Positions 46,311 to 54,765 of a DNA stretch of 64,000 nt are shown here, in pieces. The DNA lies in NCBI RefSeq assembly GCF_019266065.1, contig NZ_LPNR01000098.1, positions 33,039 through 97,038 on the forward strand, in the 5' to 3' direction. Within the stretch, counting starts at the first letter, position 1. Every line of letters begins with the position of its first letter. Both the position numbers and the translations under genes were made by a program. Origin of the DNA: Nocardia sp. MH4. Lineage in GTDB: Bacteria > Actinomycetota > Actinomycetes > Mycobacteriales > Mycobacteriaceae. The notes beneath the pieces are model-generated. The model searched no databases and was not told where the DNA came from. It saw only the letters and a program-made list of their open reading frames with translations.

Positions 46311-46332
46311 TAGTTAGCGCCTAAGCTGGCTA
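46311..46332. promoter_or_regulatory. Operator-like dyad between HxlR and thiolase genes
   Basis: TAGTTAGC and GCTGGCTA form an imperfect inverted repeat with a 6-bp spacer (matching TAG-N2-AGC with GCT-N2-CTA). It lies mid-way in the divergent intergenic region, a plausible HxlR dimer site. Confidence 0.45.
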
Positions 46333-46378
46333 TTGTTGGATAGAGTCAGCGTTGGCTCACCGTCGAAAGAGGACTCCC

Positions 46379-47548
46379 ATGCGAGACGCGGTCATCGTCG
46401 AAGCGGTACGCACCCCCATCGGCCGGGGCAAGCCGAACGGCGCGCTCCACGACATCCATCCCGTCGACCTGCTCGCACACAGCCTGCGCGCGGTCGTCGA
46501 GCGCAGCGGCATCGACCCGGCCCTGATCGACGACGTCATCGGCGGCATCGTCACCCAGGTCGGGGAACAGGGCTCCAACATGACCCGGCGGGCCGCGCTC
46601 GCCGCCGAGTATCCCGAGTCGGTGGCGGCCACCACCGTCGACCGGCAGTGCGGCAGCAGTCAGCAAGCCATCCACTTCGCCGCCCAGGGCGTGATCGCGG
46701 GCGCCTACGACGTCGTGGTGGCCGCCGGTGTGGAGTCCATGGGCCGGGTTCCCATGGGCGCCAATCTGATCGGGGCCACCGATCTGTCCGGCGTCGCCTT
46801 CACCGAGCGTTACCCGGACGGGCTGGTACCCCAGGGAATCAGCGCCGAACTGATCGCCGCGAAGTGGGGTCTGACCCGCACCCAGCTCGACGAGTTCGCG
46901 CTCGGTAGCCACGAAAAGGCCGCTCGCGCCACCAAAGACGGACTCTTCAGCGCCGAGCTGGCACCGCTGAACGGGCTCGACACCGACGAGGGCATCCGGG
47001 TCGGCTCCACGCTCGAGACGCTCGGCAAGCTGAAGCCCGCCTACTACGACCCCGCCATGGCGGCGCGCTTCCCGCAGATCGGCTGGGAGATCACGGCGGC
47101 CTCGGCCAGCCAGGTCAGCGACGGCAGCGCGGCGGTGCTCATCATGTCCGGCGAACGCGCCGCCGAGCTGGGTCTGCGCCCGCTGGCACGGCTGCACAGC
47201 TTCGCCGTCGCCGGCGACGATCCACTGCTCATGCTCACCGCGGTCATCCCCGCGACCGAGAAGGTGCTGCGCCGTTCCGGCCTGACCCTCGACGACATCG
47301 ACCTGATCGAGATCAACGAGGCCTTCTCCCCGGTCGTGCTGGCCTGGGCCCAGGAAACCGGCGCCGACCCGGCCAAGGTGAACGTCAACGGCGGCGCCAT
47401 CGCCCTCGGCCACCCCCTCGGCGCGTCCGGCGCCCGCCTCACCACCACTCTCGTCCACGCCCTGCACCAGCGCGGCGCCCGCTACGGCCTGCAGACGATG
47501 TGCGAAGCAGGCGGCCTCGCCAACGCCACCATCATCGAACGCCTCTGA
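46379..47548 (+). CDS. Acetyl-CoA C-acyltransferase (thiolase)
   Basis: The 389-residue thiolase has the nucleophile Cys91 in DRQCGSSQQAIH, the NEAFSPV block, the His of GGAIALGHPLGASGAR and the C-terminal CEAGGLAN with the second Cys. It should cleave 3-ketoacyl-CoA or condense acyl-CoAs, as in beta-oxidation. The ATG at 46379 follows AAAGAGGA. No other fatty-acid gene is adjacent. The divergent HxlR protein probably controls it. Confidence 0.92.
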   Translation: MRDAVIVEAVRTPIGRGKPNGALHDIHPVDLLAHSLRAVVERSGIDPALIDDVIGGIVTQVGEQGSNMTRRAALAAEYPESVAATTVDRQCGSSQQAIHFAAQGVIAGAYDVVVAAGVESMGRVPMGANLIGATDLSGVAFTERYPDGLVPQGISAELIAAKWGLTRTQLDEFALGSHEKAARATKDGLFSAELAPLNGLDTDEGIRVGSTLETLGKLKPAYYDPAMAARFPQIGWEITAASASQVSDGSAAVLIMSGERAAELGLRPLARLHSFAVAGDDPLLMLTAVIPATEKVLRRSGLTLDDIDLIEINEAFSPVVLAWAQETGADPAKVNVNGGAIALGHPLGASGARLTTTLVHALHQRGARYGLQTMCEAGGLANATIIERL

Positions 47549-47621
47549 AACCCTGCCCGGGTCGGGCGAGGCGAAGCGCGTCCGGCGCGATCCGTGCCTG
47601 CGAGTCAACCGCGATATCGAC

Positions 47622-48014
47622 ATGCTGGTGTCGGAAGTCCCGTTCCATTACCAGCGGCCCGACACCATCGTCTACCGATGTATCGAAACGCCACGGAATC
47701 GATGGGAGACCAAGCCGACCGTCGCCGACACCATTCTGGCGGTCGAAGTCGTGTCACCGACCACTGTCACCGCGGACACCATCGATAAGCGCTCCGAATA
47801 CGCCCGCTACGGCATTCAGCACTACTGGATCGTCCGGATGGCCAACGACGACGGACCCGCCGTGTCCATCGAGATGCTCACCCTCAACTCCGAGGGACGG
47901 TACGTATCGAACGGATTCCGCAATCGCACCGACGATTACGCGGCGGCCATCGATACGTTGACGCCATTTCCCGTCGTACTGACCTGGGAACAGTTGGACG
48001 AGGGCATCGACTGA
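47622..48014 (+). pseudogene. N-terminally truncated Uma2-family endonuclease-like protein
   Basis: The visible 130 residues match the central and C-terminal part of Uma2/DUF820 proteins: RPDTIVYRC, LAVEVVSPTT and KRSEYARYGIQHYWIVRM, which carry the PD-(D/E)XK-like Asp, Glu and Lys. The roughly 55-60 residues that normally come first are missing; the frame stays open upstream but reads into thiolase 3' sequence with no ribosome site. It is therefore probably a decayed copy, although expression from the ATG at 47622 is possible. Confidence 0.6.
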
Positions 48015-48043
48015 GACACACCGGCGGGTTCTACGATCGCGGG

Positions 48044-49030
48044 GTGGGTGCCGAGACGTTCGTTTATGCGATTCCGCTGCGTACGCGGTTTCGGGGGATC
48101 ACCGTGCGTGAGGGGATGTTGATTCGGGGCGAATTGGGGTGGGGAGAGTTCTGCCCGTTTCCCGAGTATGACGATCGGGAGGCGGTGGGGTGGCTGGCTA
48201 CCGCGGTCGAGCAGGCGACGGTGGGGTGGCCCGCGCCGGTGCGGGATCGGGTGCCGGTGAATTGCACGGTGCCCGCGGTGGACGCGGAGCGGGCCCGGCG
48301 GATCGTGCGGGAGTCGGGGTGCGCGACGGCGAAAGTGAAGGTGGCCGATCACCCGGGGTCGTTGGCGGAGGATCTGGCTCGGGTGGCGGCGGTACGGGAA
48401 GCCATCGGGGACGGGGCGATCCGGGTCGATGCCAACGCGGTGTGGGATGTCGAGACCGCGGTTCGGCACATCGGGGAGATCGACCGGGCCGCTGGTGGAT
48501 TGGAGTATGTCGAACAGCCGTGCCGGACGGTCGAGGAGCTGGCCGAGGTGCGGCGGCGGGTCGACGTGCCGATCGCGGCGGACGAGTCGATCCGGCGGGC
48601 CGAGGATCCGTTGCGGGTCGCGGTGGCGGGTGCCGCTGATGTGGCGGTGCTGAAATGCACTCCGCTGGGCGGGGTACGGCGGGCGCTGGCGGTCGCCGCG
48701 GCCGCCGGGCTGCCGACCGTGGTGTCCTCGGCGTTGGAGACCAGCGTCGGCTTGGCCGCGCAGATCGCGCTGGCAGGCACCCTGCCGGATCTCGACTTTG
48801 CCTGCGGCTTGGGCACTCTCGCACTGTTCGAAGGCGATCTGGTCGCCGATTCGCTGCGCCCGGTCGACGGCTGGCTCCCGGTGCCCACCGCCGCGCCGGA
48901 ACCCGATCCGACATTGCTCGACAAGTACCGCCACCCGGATATCGACCGGACCGCGTGGTGGTTGCGGCGGTACGAGCGGGTCAGCGCGCTGCTGTCCGCC
49001 GACCCGGGGTGGTCCATGCCGCGCCGGTGA
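48044..49030 (+). CDS. menC: o-Succinylbenzoate synthase
   Basis: The 328-residue enolase-superfamily protein has the KxK base pair in TAKVKV, metal ligands in RVDANAVW, the EQPC block and the AADESIRRAED block, and the second-side Lys in VLKCTPLGG. This is the actinobacterial MenC pattern. The enzyme dehydrates SHCHC to o-succinylbenzoate in menaquinone synthesis. It stands apart from other men genes here. The GTG start at 48044 gives the same length as the mycobacterial enzyme. Confidence 0.9.
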   Translation: MGAETFVYAIPLRTRFRGITVREGMLIRGELGWGEFCPFPEYDDREAVGWLATAVEQATVGWPAPVRDRVPVNCTVPAVDAERARRIVRESGCATAKVKVADHPGSLAEDLARVAAVREAIGDGAIRVDANAVWDVETAVRHIGEIDRAAGGLEYVEQPCRTVEELAEVRRRVDVPIAADESIRRAEDPLRVAVAGAADVAVLKCTPLGGVRRALAVAAAAGLPTVVSSALETSVGLAAQIALAGTLPDLDFACGLGTLALFEGDLVADSLRPVDGWLPVPTAAPEPDPTLLDKYRHPDIDRTAWWLRRYERVSALLSADPGWSMPRR

Positions 49031-49182
49031 CGCCCCCGCTCGCCGATCTCGGTGGTCCATCCCCTCGGCACACGCGCATCGACCCGGGCGAAGCCGAGTA
49101 GTCGACTACCCGCGACCCACGCGCCCGTCGGCGGCAGGCTCGGAGGGTGATCACCCTGCACGCGACACCGTGGAGGCGAGCG

Positions 49183-49710
49183 GTGGACGACAACGATCGA
49201 GCGTCCGAGCTCCGCGACCGGCTCTGGAACGACCCGGCGGTCGGTCGAGCGGCCGGTGAACGCACCGCCGCCTACGACAGCGCCGTCCTCGAGCAGTATC
49301 GGCTCTGCGTGGAGATGGCCGACCGGGTGAGCGCGCGGCGGGGGTTGGCGAACTCGTTCTTCCTGACGCTCAATACCGGCATCTTCACCCTGGTCACCGT
49401 GTTCGGGAAGTCGCCGCCCGGCGATACCGCGAGGTGGCTGGTGATTCCGTTGATCGCCGTCCTCGGGCAGTGTTTCGCCTGGTTCTACCTGGTGCGCAGC
49501 TATCGACTGCTGAACGCGGCGAAGTATCAGGTGGTGGGGGCGCTGGAGGAGCGGTTGCCCGCGTCGCCGTTCTGGAAGGGCGAATGGTGGGCACTCGGGG
49601 AGGGGCGGGATCGGGCGCGGTACTGGCCGTTGTCGCATATCGAGCAGTGGGTGCCGGTGCTGTTCGGGGTGGCCTACGTCTCCGGGTTTCTCGCCGTCGC
49701 ATTCCACTGA
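49183..49710 (+). CDS. RipA-family octameric-type membrane protein
   Basis: The 175-residue protein has a helical N-terminus with EQYRLCVEMADRVSARRGLANSFF. Two transmembrane helices (about residues 65-85 and 95-115) and a conserved tail FWKGEWWALGEG and YWPLSHIEQWVPVLF with one more hydrophobic segment follow. This is the pattern of the family annotated as RipA octameric membrane proteins, found near stress or defence genes. I chose the GTG at 49183 because GGAGG lies 6 bp upstream; a GTG 12 codons earlier is possible. Confidence 0.65.
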   Translation: MDDNDRASELRDRLWNDPAVGRAAGERTAAYDSAVLEQYRLCVEMADRVSARRGLANSFFLTLNTGIFTLVTVFGKSPPGDTARWLVIPLIAVLGQCFAWFYLVRSYRLLNAAKYQVVGALEERLPASPFWKGEWWALGEGRDRARYWPLSHIEQWVPVLFGVAYVSGFLAVAFH

Positions 49711-49714
49711 ATGG

Positions 49715-49734
49715 TTGTGCACAACTTAATTGTG
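49715..49734. promoter_or_regulatory. Probable OhrR operator
   Basis: Two overlapping inverted repeats, TTGTGCACAA (49715-49724) and CACAA-N5-TTGTG (49720-49734), sit 16 bp before the ohrR start. They resemble the AT-rich palindromes bound by OhrR-type MarR proteins. Confidence 0.65.
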
Positions 49735-49749
49735 GGCTACATTGTTGTC

Positions 49750-50181
49750 ATGACCGACGGACTCACCCTCGACGAGCAGCTGTGCTTCCCGCTGTACGCG
49801 GCTTCGCGGGCGATGACGGCGGTCTACCGACCGAAGCTGGAACGGCTCGGACTCACCTATCCGCAGTACCTGGTCATGCTCGCGCTCTGGGAGCGCGACG
49901 GGCGCAGCGTCGGCGAGCTCGGCAAGGCGCTCGAACTGGACTCGGGAACGTTGTCTCCACTGCTCAAGCGGTTGGAGGCGACCGGGTTCGTCGAGCGCCG
50001 GCGAGCGGCCGACGACGAACGTCGCGTCGACATCGTGCTCACCGAACACGGGCGGGGCCTGCGCGCCGAGGCGTGCCGGATCCCGGTCGAGATGGCCCAG
50101 ATCGCGGGACTGTCCACCGACGAGGTCACCGCACTGCGCGGACTACTGCGCAAACTCACCGACACCCTCACAGAGAAATGA
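49750..50181 (+). CDS. ohrR: MarR-family peroxide sensor OhrR
   Basis: The 143-residue winged-helix protein has the OhrR redox Cys early, in LDEQLCFPLYAASR. The MarR DNA-binding core is TYPQYLVMLALWE, LDSGTLSPLLKRLE and RRRAADDERRVDIVLTEHG. The single-Cys type is inactivated by organic hydroperoxides, releasing the ohr gene. The ATG at 49750 gives a start MTDGLTLDEQL typical of the family. It lies 8 bp before ohr and just after a palindromic operator, so it is autoregulated. Confidence 0.92.
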   Translation: MTDGLTLDEQLCFPLYAASRAMTAVYRPKLERLGLTYPQYLVMLALWERDGRSVGELGKALELDSGTLSPLLKRLEATGFVERRRAADDERRVDIVLTEHGRGLRAEACRIPVEMAQIAGLSTDEVTALRGLLRKLTDTLTEK

Positions 50182-50189
50182 GAGCTTCC

Positions 50190-50612
50190 ATGCAGGTCCT
50201 CTACACCGCCGAAGCCCTGGCCAGCGGCGAAGGCCGCACCGGCACCGCGCGCACCACCGACGGCAAGCTCGACGTCGTGCTCGCGCCGCCGAAGGAGATG
50301 GGCGGCGACGGCGCGGGCACCAACCCCGAGCAGCTCTTCGCGGCCGGTTACGCCGCGTGCTTCCACTCGGCGCTGCGGCTGGTCGGCAAGAAGGCGGGCG
50401 CGAACATCGCCGATTCCGCGGTCGGCGCGCAGGTGTCGATCGGCCCGAACGACAACGGCGGTTTCGGACTGGCCGTCACGCTCGAGATCACCCTGCCGCA
50501 CCTGTCGCGCGAGCAGGCCCAGGCCCTGGCCGAGCAGGCGCACCAGGTCTGCCCGTACTCCAACGCGACGCGCGGCAACATCGAGGTCGACCTGCAGATC
50601 GCCGAGGACTGA
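50190..50612 (+). CDS. ohr: Organic hydroperoxide resistance protein (Ohr)
   Basis: The 140-residue OsmC/Ohr-fold protein starts MQVLYTAEA and carries the two catalytic Cys in YAACFHSAL and QVCPYSNATRGNI. The active-site Glu is in NPEQLFAAGYAAC. It reduces organic peroxides using dihydrolipoyl proteins. The gene follows ohrR in one operon, and a 14-bp hairpin follows it. The start at 50190 is preferred over an ATG four codons upstream that overlaps the ohrR stop. Confidence 0.95.
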   Translation: MQVLYTAEALASGEGRTGTARTTDGKLDVVLAPPKEMGGDGAGTNPEQLFAAGYAACFHSALRLVGKKAGANIADSAVGAQVSIGPNDNGGFGLAVTLEITLPHLSREQAQALAEQAHQVCPYSNATRGNIEVDLQIAED

Positions 50613-50621
50613 TCCGACCCT

Positions 50622-50657
50622 CGAATCCCGCCGGTGCCAGACGACCGGCGGGATTCG
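50622..50657 (+). terminator. Terminator hairpin after ohr
   Basis: A perfect 14-bp stem (50622-50635 with 50644-50657) with an 8-nt loop begins 10 bp after the ohr stop. Confidence 0.75.
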
Positions 50658-50709
50658 CCGTGTTCAGGCCCCGACGGCGACGGCGGCGCGAGCGGCGGTC
50701 GGATCGACC

Positions 50710-51291
50710 TCAGCCGAAACGAACTCCGCAGCCGGCGAACGTCGCGCGGATCAGCAGGGCCGCTTCGGGTCCGATGACACCATCCACCAATTCGGCGTAA
50801 CGAGTGCAGAATTCGGGGCCGTGCGGCACCTCCCCCGGCCCGGGGGCGAGATGGTGGGCGAGTTCGTGCAGCACTACCAGTTCACGCAACGCCCACGCGG
50901 TCACGCCGGTGTGCAGCGGGACGGCCAGCACCGCGTCGGCGGGTTCGTAGTGGGCCGCCGACGCGCCTGCTCGGGCGCGGACCCGAACCGGCACCTCGGC
51001 CCTGTCCCACCGCGCGCGCACCCAATTCAGCGCCAGCACCTTGTCCGCGTAGGACTGCACCGACTCGACCGAGGCGAAGCGTCGCTCGACGGGCAGCGTG
51101 AGCTGCGAACCGTAGACCTCGACCGTGCGGTGCCCGAACTCCTGCGCACGATCGAACACACCCCGAACCAGCTGCTCGCCGTCATAGACCTTGGCCCGCT
51201 GGGTGTCTCGACGACGACCGGAATCAGGCGAGGCCACGGCCTGCTCCGGAAGACATGGGCCCGCGCCGGTCGCCCGGACCGCTCGCGGCAC
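50710..51291 (-). CDS. Zinc metallohydrolase of the TIGR04338 type
   Basis: The 193-residue protein contains the metalloprotease motif LHELAHHLAP (HExxH) followed by HGPEFC, in which the third His and a nearby Glu would complete a zinc site. The N-terminal 30 residues are not conserved in character, so the true start may be nearer KVYDGEQLV. It pairs with a DUF2786 gene upstream on the same strand. The substrate is unknown. Confidence 0.8.
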   Translation of the reverse strand: MPRAVRATGAGPCLPEQAVASPDSGRRRDTQRAKVYDGEQLVRGVFDRAQEFGHRTVEVYGSQLTLPVERRFASVESVQSYADKVLALNWVRARWDRAEVPVRVRARAGASAAHYEPADAVLAVPLHTGVTAWALRELVVLHELAHHLAPGPGEVPHGPEFCTRYAELVDGVIGPEAALLIRATFAGCGVRFG

Positions 51292-51468
51292 CCACCGACG
51301 TCGGCAGCGCCCGACGACCCGCGTCGACGGCGGGCGGCAACGCCCCGTCCGTCCGTGCGCACGGCGAGCCGACCGTCCCCCCGCCCGTCGGCAGCGGCAC
51401 TGTCCGTGACGGGCGCACGATCGCAGCGTCGCTGCTCCGTCCCGGCGAACGACCGAGCAGGTCCGCTC

Positions 51469-52299
51469 TCATCGGCCGAGCTTCGCCCGGGCGGCGGGCA
51501 GTTCGGGTGAGGTGCCCAATCGCGCGGCGCGCCCGGCGCGGTCGCCGGCCCGGCGCGCGGCGGCCGAGTGCCCGGTGGAAGTCTGCGGCCCGCGCCAGGT
51601 GCCGCGCGCCTCGGAGGTGGCGGTGTAGAAGTCGGTGAGGGCTACTTCCTTGTCGCGCAGGGCCAGTGCGGTGCCGGTCGACTCGGCCGGGACCTGCTCG
51701 GCGACGACCTCGGCTTTCACCTCGGCCAGACGGGCGCCGACGCGGGCCGCGAAGGCCATCTGGAAATTCAGGCGCGCGGTGACGCCGGCGACCGGCGCCT
51801 CCACCTTGCGGCGGACGGTGCGCCCGAAGCGCTTCTCGGCGACGATCTTGACGACGGTCGCCTCCCGGTAGGCGCCGGATTTGATGTAGTGATCGGACGC
51901 GCGCACCATCTGGATCAGCAGGCTCGCGTACAGAGCCTCGCAGGTGTCGATATCGGCGGCGAAACCGTAGGCGTAGACCTGCGCGGAGCTGCGGGCGACA
52001 TCACAGCGCACATCGTTGGCGGCGGCGATCGCGACGAACAGCTGGACGTAGGTGCGCAGTCCCTTTCGCCCCGGTTCGCCGATCGGGATGATCCGCTGTA
52101 CCGGCGTGGACCTGCGCTCGCGGTCGGCCACGTGCGACCGCGCCACGGCCAGGTCGATCGAGGATTTCGTGGCCAGGCGCTGGGCCGCGGCCAGGAACGC
52201 CTCGGCCTCGTGTTCGTTGTCGGTGGCCTCGGCCTTGCGCAGCAAACCCCCGATGCGCGAGAGCATCCGGTCGGGCGTCGACGGCGATGGACTGGTCAC
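51469..52299 (-). CDS. DUF2786-domain protein
   Basis: The roughly 276-residue protein has DUF2786 at its N-terminus (LSRIGGLLRKAEATDNEHEAEAFLAAAQRLAT, presented here as one domain of about 45 residues). A helical region with FGRTVRRKVEAPVAG and an Ala/Arg-rich tail follows. DUF2786 is common in actinobacteria and phages and has no established function. The GTG at 52299 was chosen as the first start after the GACGGG stretch. The gene is 177 bp upstream of the metallohydrolase gene. Confidence 0.78.
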   Translation of the reverse strand: MTSPSPSTPDRMLSRIGGLLRKAEATDNEHEAEAFLAAAQRLATKSSIDLAVARSHVADRERRSTPVQRIIPIGEPGRKGLRTYVQLFVAIAAANDVRCDVARSSAQVYAYGFAADIDTCEALYASLLIQMVRASDHYIKSGAYREATVVKIVAEKRFGRTVRRKVEAPVAGVTARLNFQMAFAARVGARLAEVKAEVVAEQVPAESTGTALALRDKEVALTDFYTATSEARGTWRGPQTSTGHSAAARRAGDRAGRAARLGTSPELPAARAKLGR

Positions 52300-52408
52300 C
52301 CCGTCGAGAGTAGGGCACCCCACCGACTGTGATCCGTTCGCGAACTGACCGGAAAGTATGTGATTGGACAGGACGATCGGACGTGACGACCCGCCACCAT
52401 GTATGTTG

Positions 52409-52427
52409 ACCCGTGCACCGCACGGGT
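52409..52427. promoter_or_regulatory. Inverted repeat in the leader of the sugar importer operon
   Basis: ACCCGTGC and GCACGGGT flank a 3-bp centre, just after a TATGTT (-10-like) hexamer at 52402-52407 and 38 bp before the binding-protein start. It may be a repressor site or a leader hairpin. Confidence 0.45.
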
Positions 52428-52464
52428 GTGCTGCTGCTCACGTCTCGACCCTGGAGTGTCTGCG

Positions 52465-53742
52465 ATGGCCTTGAAGTTTGTCCCCAGAGCGACGATGGCT
52501 GCTGCCTCGATTGCGTTGCTTACCGCATCGTTCGCGAGTGCCTGCTCGAGTGACAACGGAGGCAACGCGCTCGACCAGAACCTGACCGGCCGCGGCCCGA
52601 TCACCTACGTCGAAGGTAAGGACACCACCGAGACCGGTGTGGTCAAGCAGCTCATCGACCGCTGGAACGCCGCGCACCCCAACGAGCAGGTGACGTTCAA
52701 GGAGCAGTCGGCCGACGCCAACCAGCAGCACGACGACCTCGCCGAGCACTTCCGCGCCAAGCAGGACGGCTACGACGTCGTCGCCCTGGATGTGCCGTGG
52801 ACCGCGGAATTCGCCGCGAAGGGCTGGATCCAGCCGCTCAAGGACACCTTCGCCATCGACACCGCGCCGCTGCTGGCGCCGACCGTGGCCAGCGCCACCT
52901 ACAACGGCACCCTGTACGCGGCCCCGCGCAACACCAACGGCGGCCTGCTGTACTACCGCAAGGACCTGGTCCCCAACGCCCCGCGCACCTGGACCGAGAT
53001 GCTCGGCCAGTGCCAGGTGGCGCGCGACAACAACATCGGCTGCTACGCCGGTCAGCTCGCCCCCTACGAGGGCCTGACCGTGAACACCTCCGAGGTCATC
53101 AACGCCTTCGGCGGCAGCTTCGTCGGCGCCGACGGCAAGACCCCCACCGTGAACAGCCCGGAGTCGAAGGCGGGCCTGAAGGTCCTCGTCGACGCCTACA
53201 AGAGCGGTGACATCCCCAAGGAAGCCATCACCTTCAAGGAAGGCGAGAGCGCCAGCGCGTTCGAGTCCGGCAAGCTGCTGTTCCTGCGCAACTGGCCGTA
53301 CCTGTACGCCCAGGCCAACGCCGACACCTCCGCGGTGAAGGACAAGTTCGGCGTGGCCCCGCTGCCCGGCAACACCGGCGTCGGCGCGTCCACCCTGGGC
53401 GGCTACAACGCCGCGATCAGCGCGTTCTCCAAGAACAAGGCCACCGCGGCCGATTTCGTGCGCTACCTGATCAGCGAAGAGGCCCAGCAGATCATCGCCT
53501 CGGGCGCGCTGCCGTCGGTGCGCGCCTCGCTCTACGACGACCCGGCCCTGATCGCGAAGATGCCGTACCTGCCCGCGCTGAAGGAGTCCATCGCCAGCGC
53601 CGTGCCGCGTCCGGTCACCCCGTTCTATCCCGCGGTGTCGAAGGCCATCCAGGACAACGCCTATGCTGCCCTGAACGGCACGAAGTCCGTCGACGACGCT
53701 GTCGCCGGCATGCAAAAGGGCATCGAGACCGCCGGTTCGTAG
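52465..53742 (+). CDS. lpqY: Sugar-binding lipoprotein, LpqY/ThuE-like
   Basis: The 425-residue protein has a signal peptide with lipobox ASAC and a type 1 sugar-binding fold. VVALDVPWTAEFAAKGW, LYAAPRNTNGGLLYYR, SGKLLFLRNWPYLYAQ and LPSVRASLYDDP echo trehalose-binding LpqY and ThuE. Together with the two downstream permeases it forms an importer for trehalose or a related alpha-glucoside. The ATG at 52465 follows GGAGTG. No ATPase gene is in the operon. Confidence 0.78.
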   Translation: MALKFVPRATMAAASIALLTASFASACSSDNGGNALDQNLTGRGPITYVEGKDTTETGVVKQLIDRWNAAHPNEQVTFKEQSADANQQHDDLAEHFRAKQDGYDVVALDVPWTAEFAAKGWIQPLKDTFAIDTAPLLAPTVASATYNGTLYAAPRNTNGGLLYYRKDLVPNAPRTWTEMLGQCQVARDNNIGCYAGQLAPYEGLTVNTSEVINAFGGSFVGADGKTPTVNSPESKAGLKVLVDAYKSGDIPKEAITFKEGESASAFESGKLLFLRNWPYLYAQANADTSAVKDKFGVAPLPGNTGVGASTLGGYNAAISAFSKNKATAADFVRYLISEEAQQIIASGALPSVRASLYDDPALIAKMPYLPALKESIASAVPRPVTPFYPAVSKAIQDNAYAALNGTKSVDDAVAGMQKGIETAGS

Positions 53743-53787
53743 CGGAGCGCGCAGCGGACCCGACCAGACCGTAGGAGAGTAGTAACG

Positions 53788-54765
53788 GTGTCGGATCCTT
53801 CGGGAGCCAAGCAGCGCGGGCTAGCGCTGGAACTGCGACAATCCGGCAAGGCGTGGCTGTTCGTCACGCCCGTGCTCGTCGCGCTGGCCGTGGTCATCGG
53901 GTATCCGGTGGTCCAGGCGATCATCATGTCCTTCCAGAAGGACTCCGGGATCGACCCGGCCACCGGCATGTTCGTCGAGGGCGGCGGCGCCGGGCTGAGC
54001 AACTACACGCACTGGCTGCTGCAGCAGTGCAACACGCTCGGCGGCGTCGTCGCCTGCCCGACGGGCACGCTCGGCTCCCAGTTCTGGTCGGCGGTCGGGG
54101 TCACCCTGTTCTTCACGGTGGTGACCGTGTCGCTGGAAGCGGTGCTCGGCCTCGGCATGGCCGTGGTGATGGGCAAGACCTTCCGCGGCCGGGCCCTGCT
54201 GCGCGCCGCGGTGCTGATCCCGTGGGCGATCCCCACCGCCGTCACCGCGCGGCTGTGGGAGTTCATGTTCCAGTACGACGGCGTGGTGAACCGGGTGCTC
54301 GGCACCCACATCCTGTGGACCTCCGACGTCTGGGCGTCGCGGTTCGCGGTCATCGCCGCCGACGTGTGGAAGACGACCCCGTTCATGGCGCTGCTGATAC
54401 TGGCGGGCCTGCAGGTGATTCCGGCCGACGTGTACGAGGCGGCCAAGGTCGACGGCGCGTCGGCGTGGCAGCGGTTCGTGCACATCACGCTGCCGCTGCT
54501 CAAGCCCGCGCTGCTGGTCGCGGTGCTGTTCCGCACCATGGACGCGCTGCGCATGTACGACCTGCCCGCGATCATGACGCTGGGCAACCCGTCGACGAAC
54601 ACCCTGTCGATCCTGGTGGTCGAGCAGGTGCGCCAAGGCCCCAACAGCGCCGCCGCGCTCTCGACGATCACCTTCCTGCTCGTCTTCGCTATCGCGTTCG
54701 TGCTGGTGAAGGTGCTGGGCGCCAACGCCGTTCGCACGCAGGAAGAACAGCGGAAGGCGAACTGA
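53788..54765 (+). CDS. sugA: Sugar ABC importer permease, SugA-like
   Basis: The 325-residue MalF-type permease has six transmembrane helices. It carries the EAA loop YEAAKVDGASAWQRFVHITLPLLKP (shown in part) with its Gly, and an expanded periplasmic loop between helices 1 and 2 with QQCNTLGG and VACPTG, containing two Cys. The GTG start follows AGGAGAG. The stop overlaps the next permease start by one base (TGATG). Assignment as SugA rests on the neighbouring LpqY-like protein. Confidence 0.82.
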   Translation: MSDPSGAKQRGLALELRQSGKAWLFVTPVLVALAVVIGYPVVQAIIMSFQKDSGIDPATGMFVEGGGAGLSNYTHWLLQQCNTLGGVVACPTGTLGSQFWSAVGVTLFFTVVTVSLEAVLGLGMAVVMGKTFRGRALLRAAVLIPWAIPTAVTARLWEFMFQYDGVVNRVLGTHILWTSDVWASRFAVIAADVWKTTPFMALLILAGLQVIPADVYEAAKVDGASAWQRFVHITLPLLKPALLVAVLFRTMDALRMYDLPAIMTLGNPSTNTLSILVVEQVRQGPNSAAALSTITFLLVFAIAFVLVKVLGANAVRTQEEQRKAN

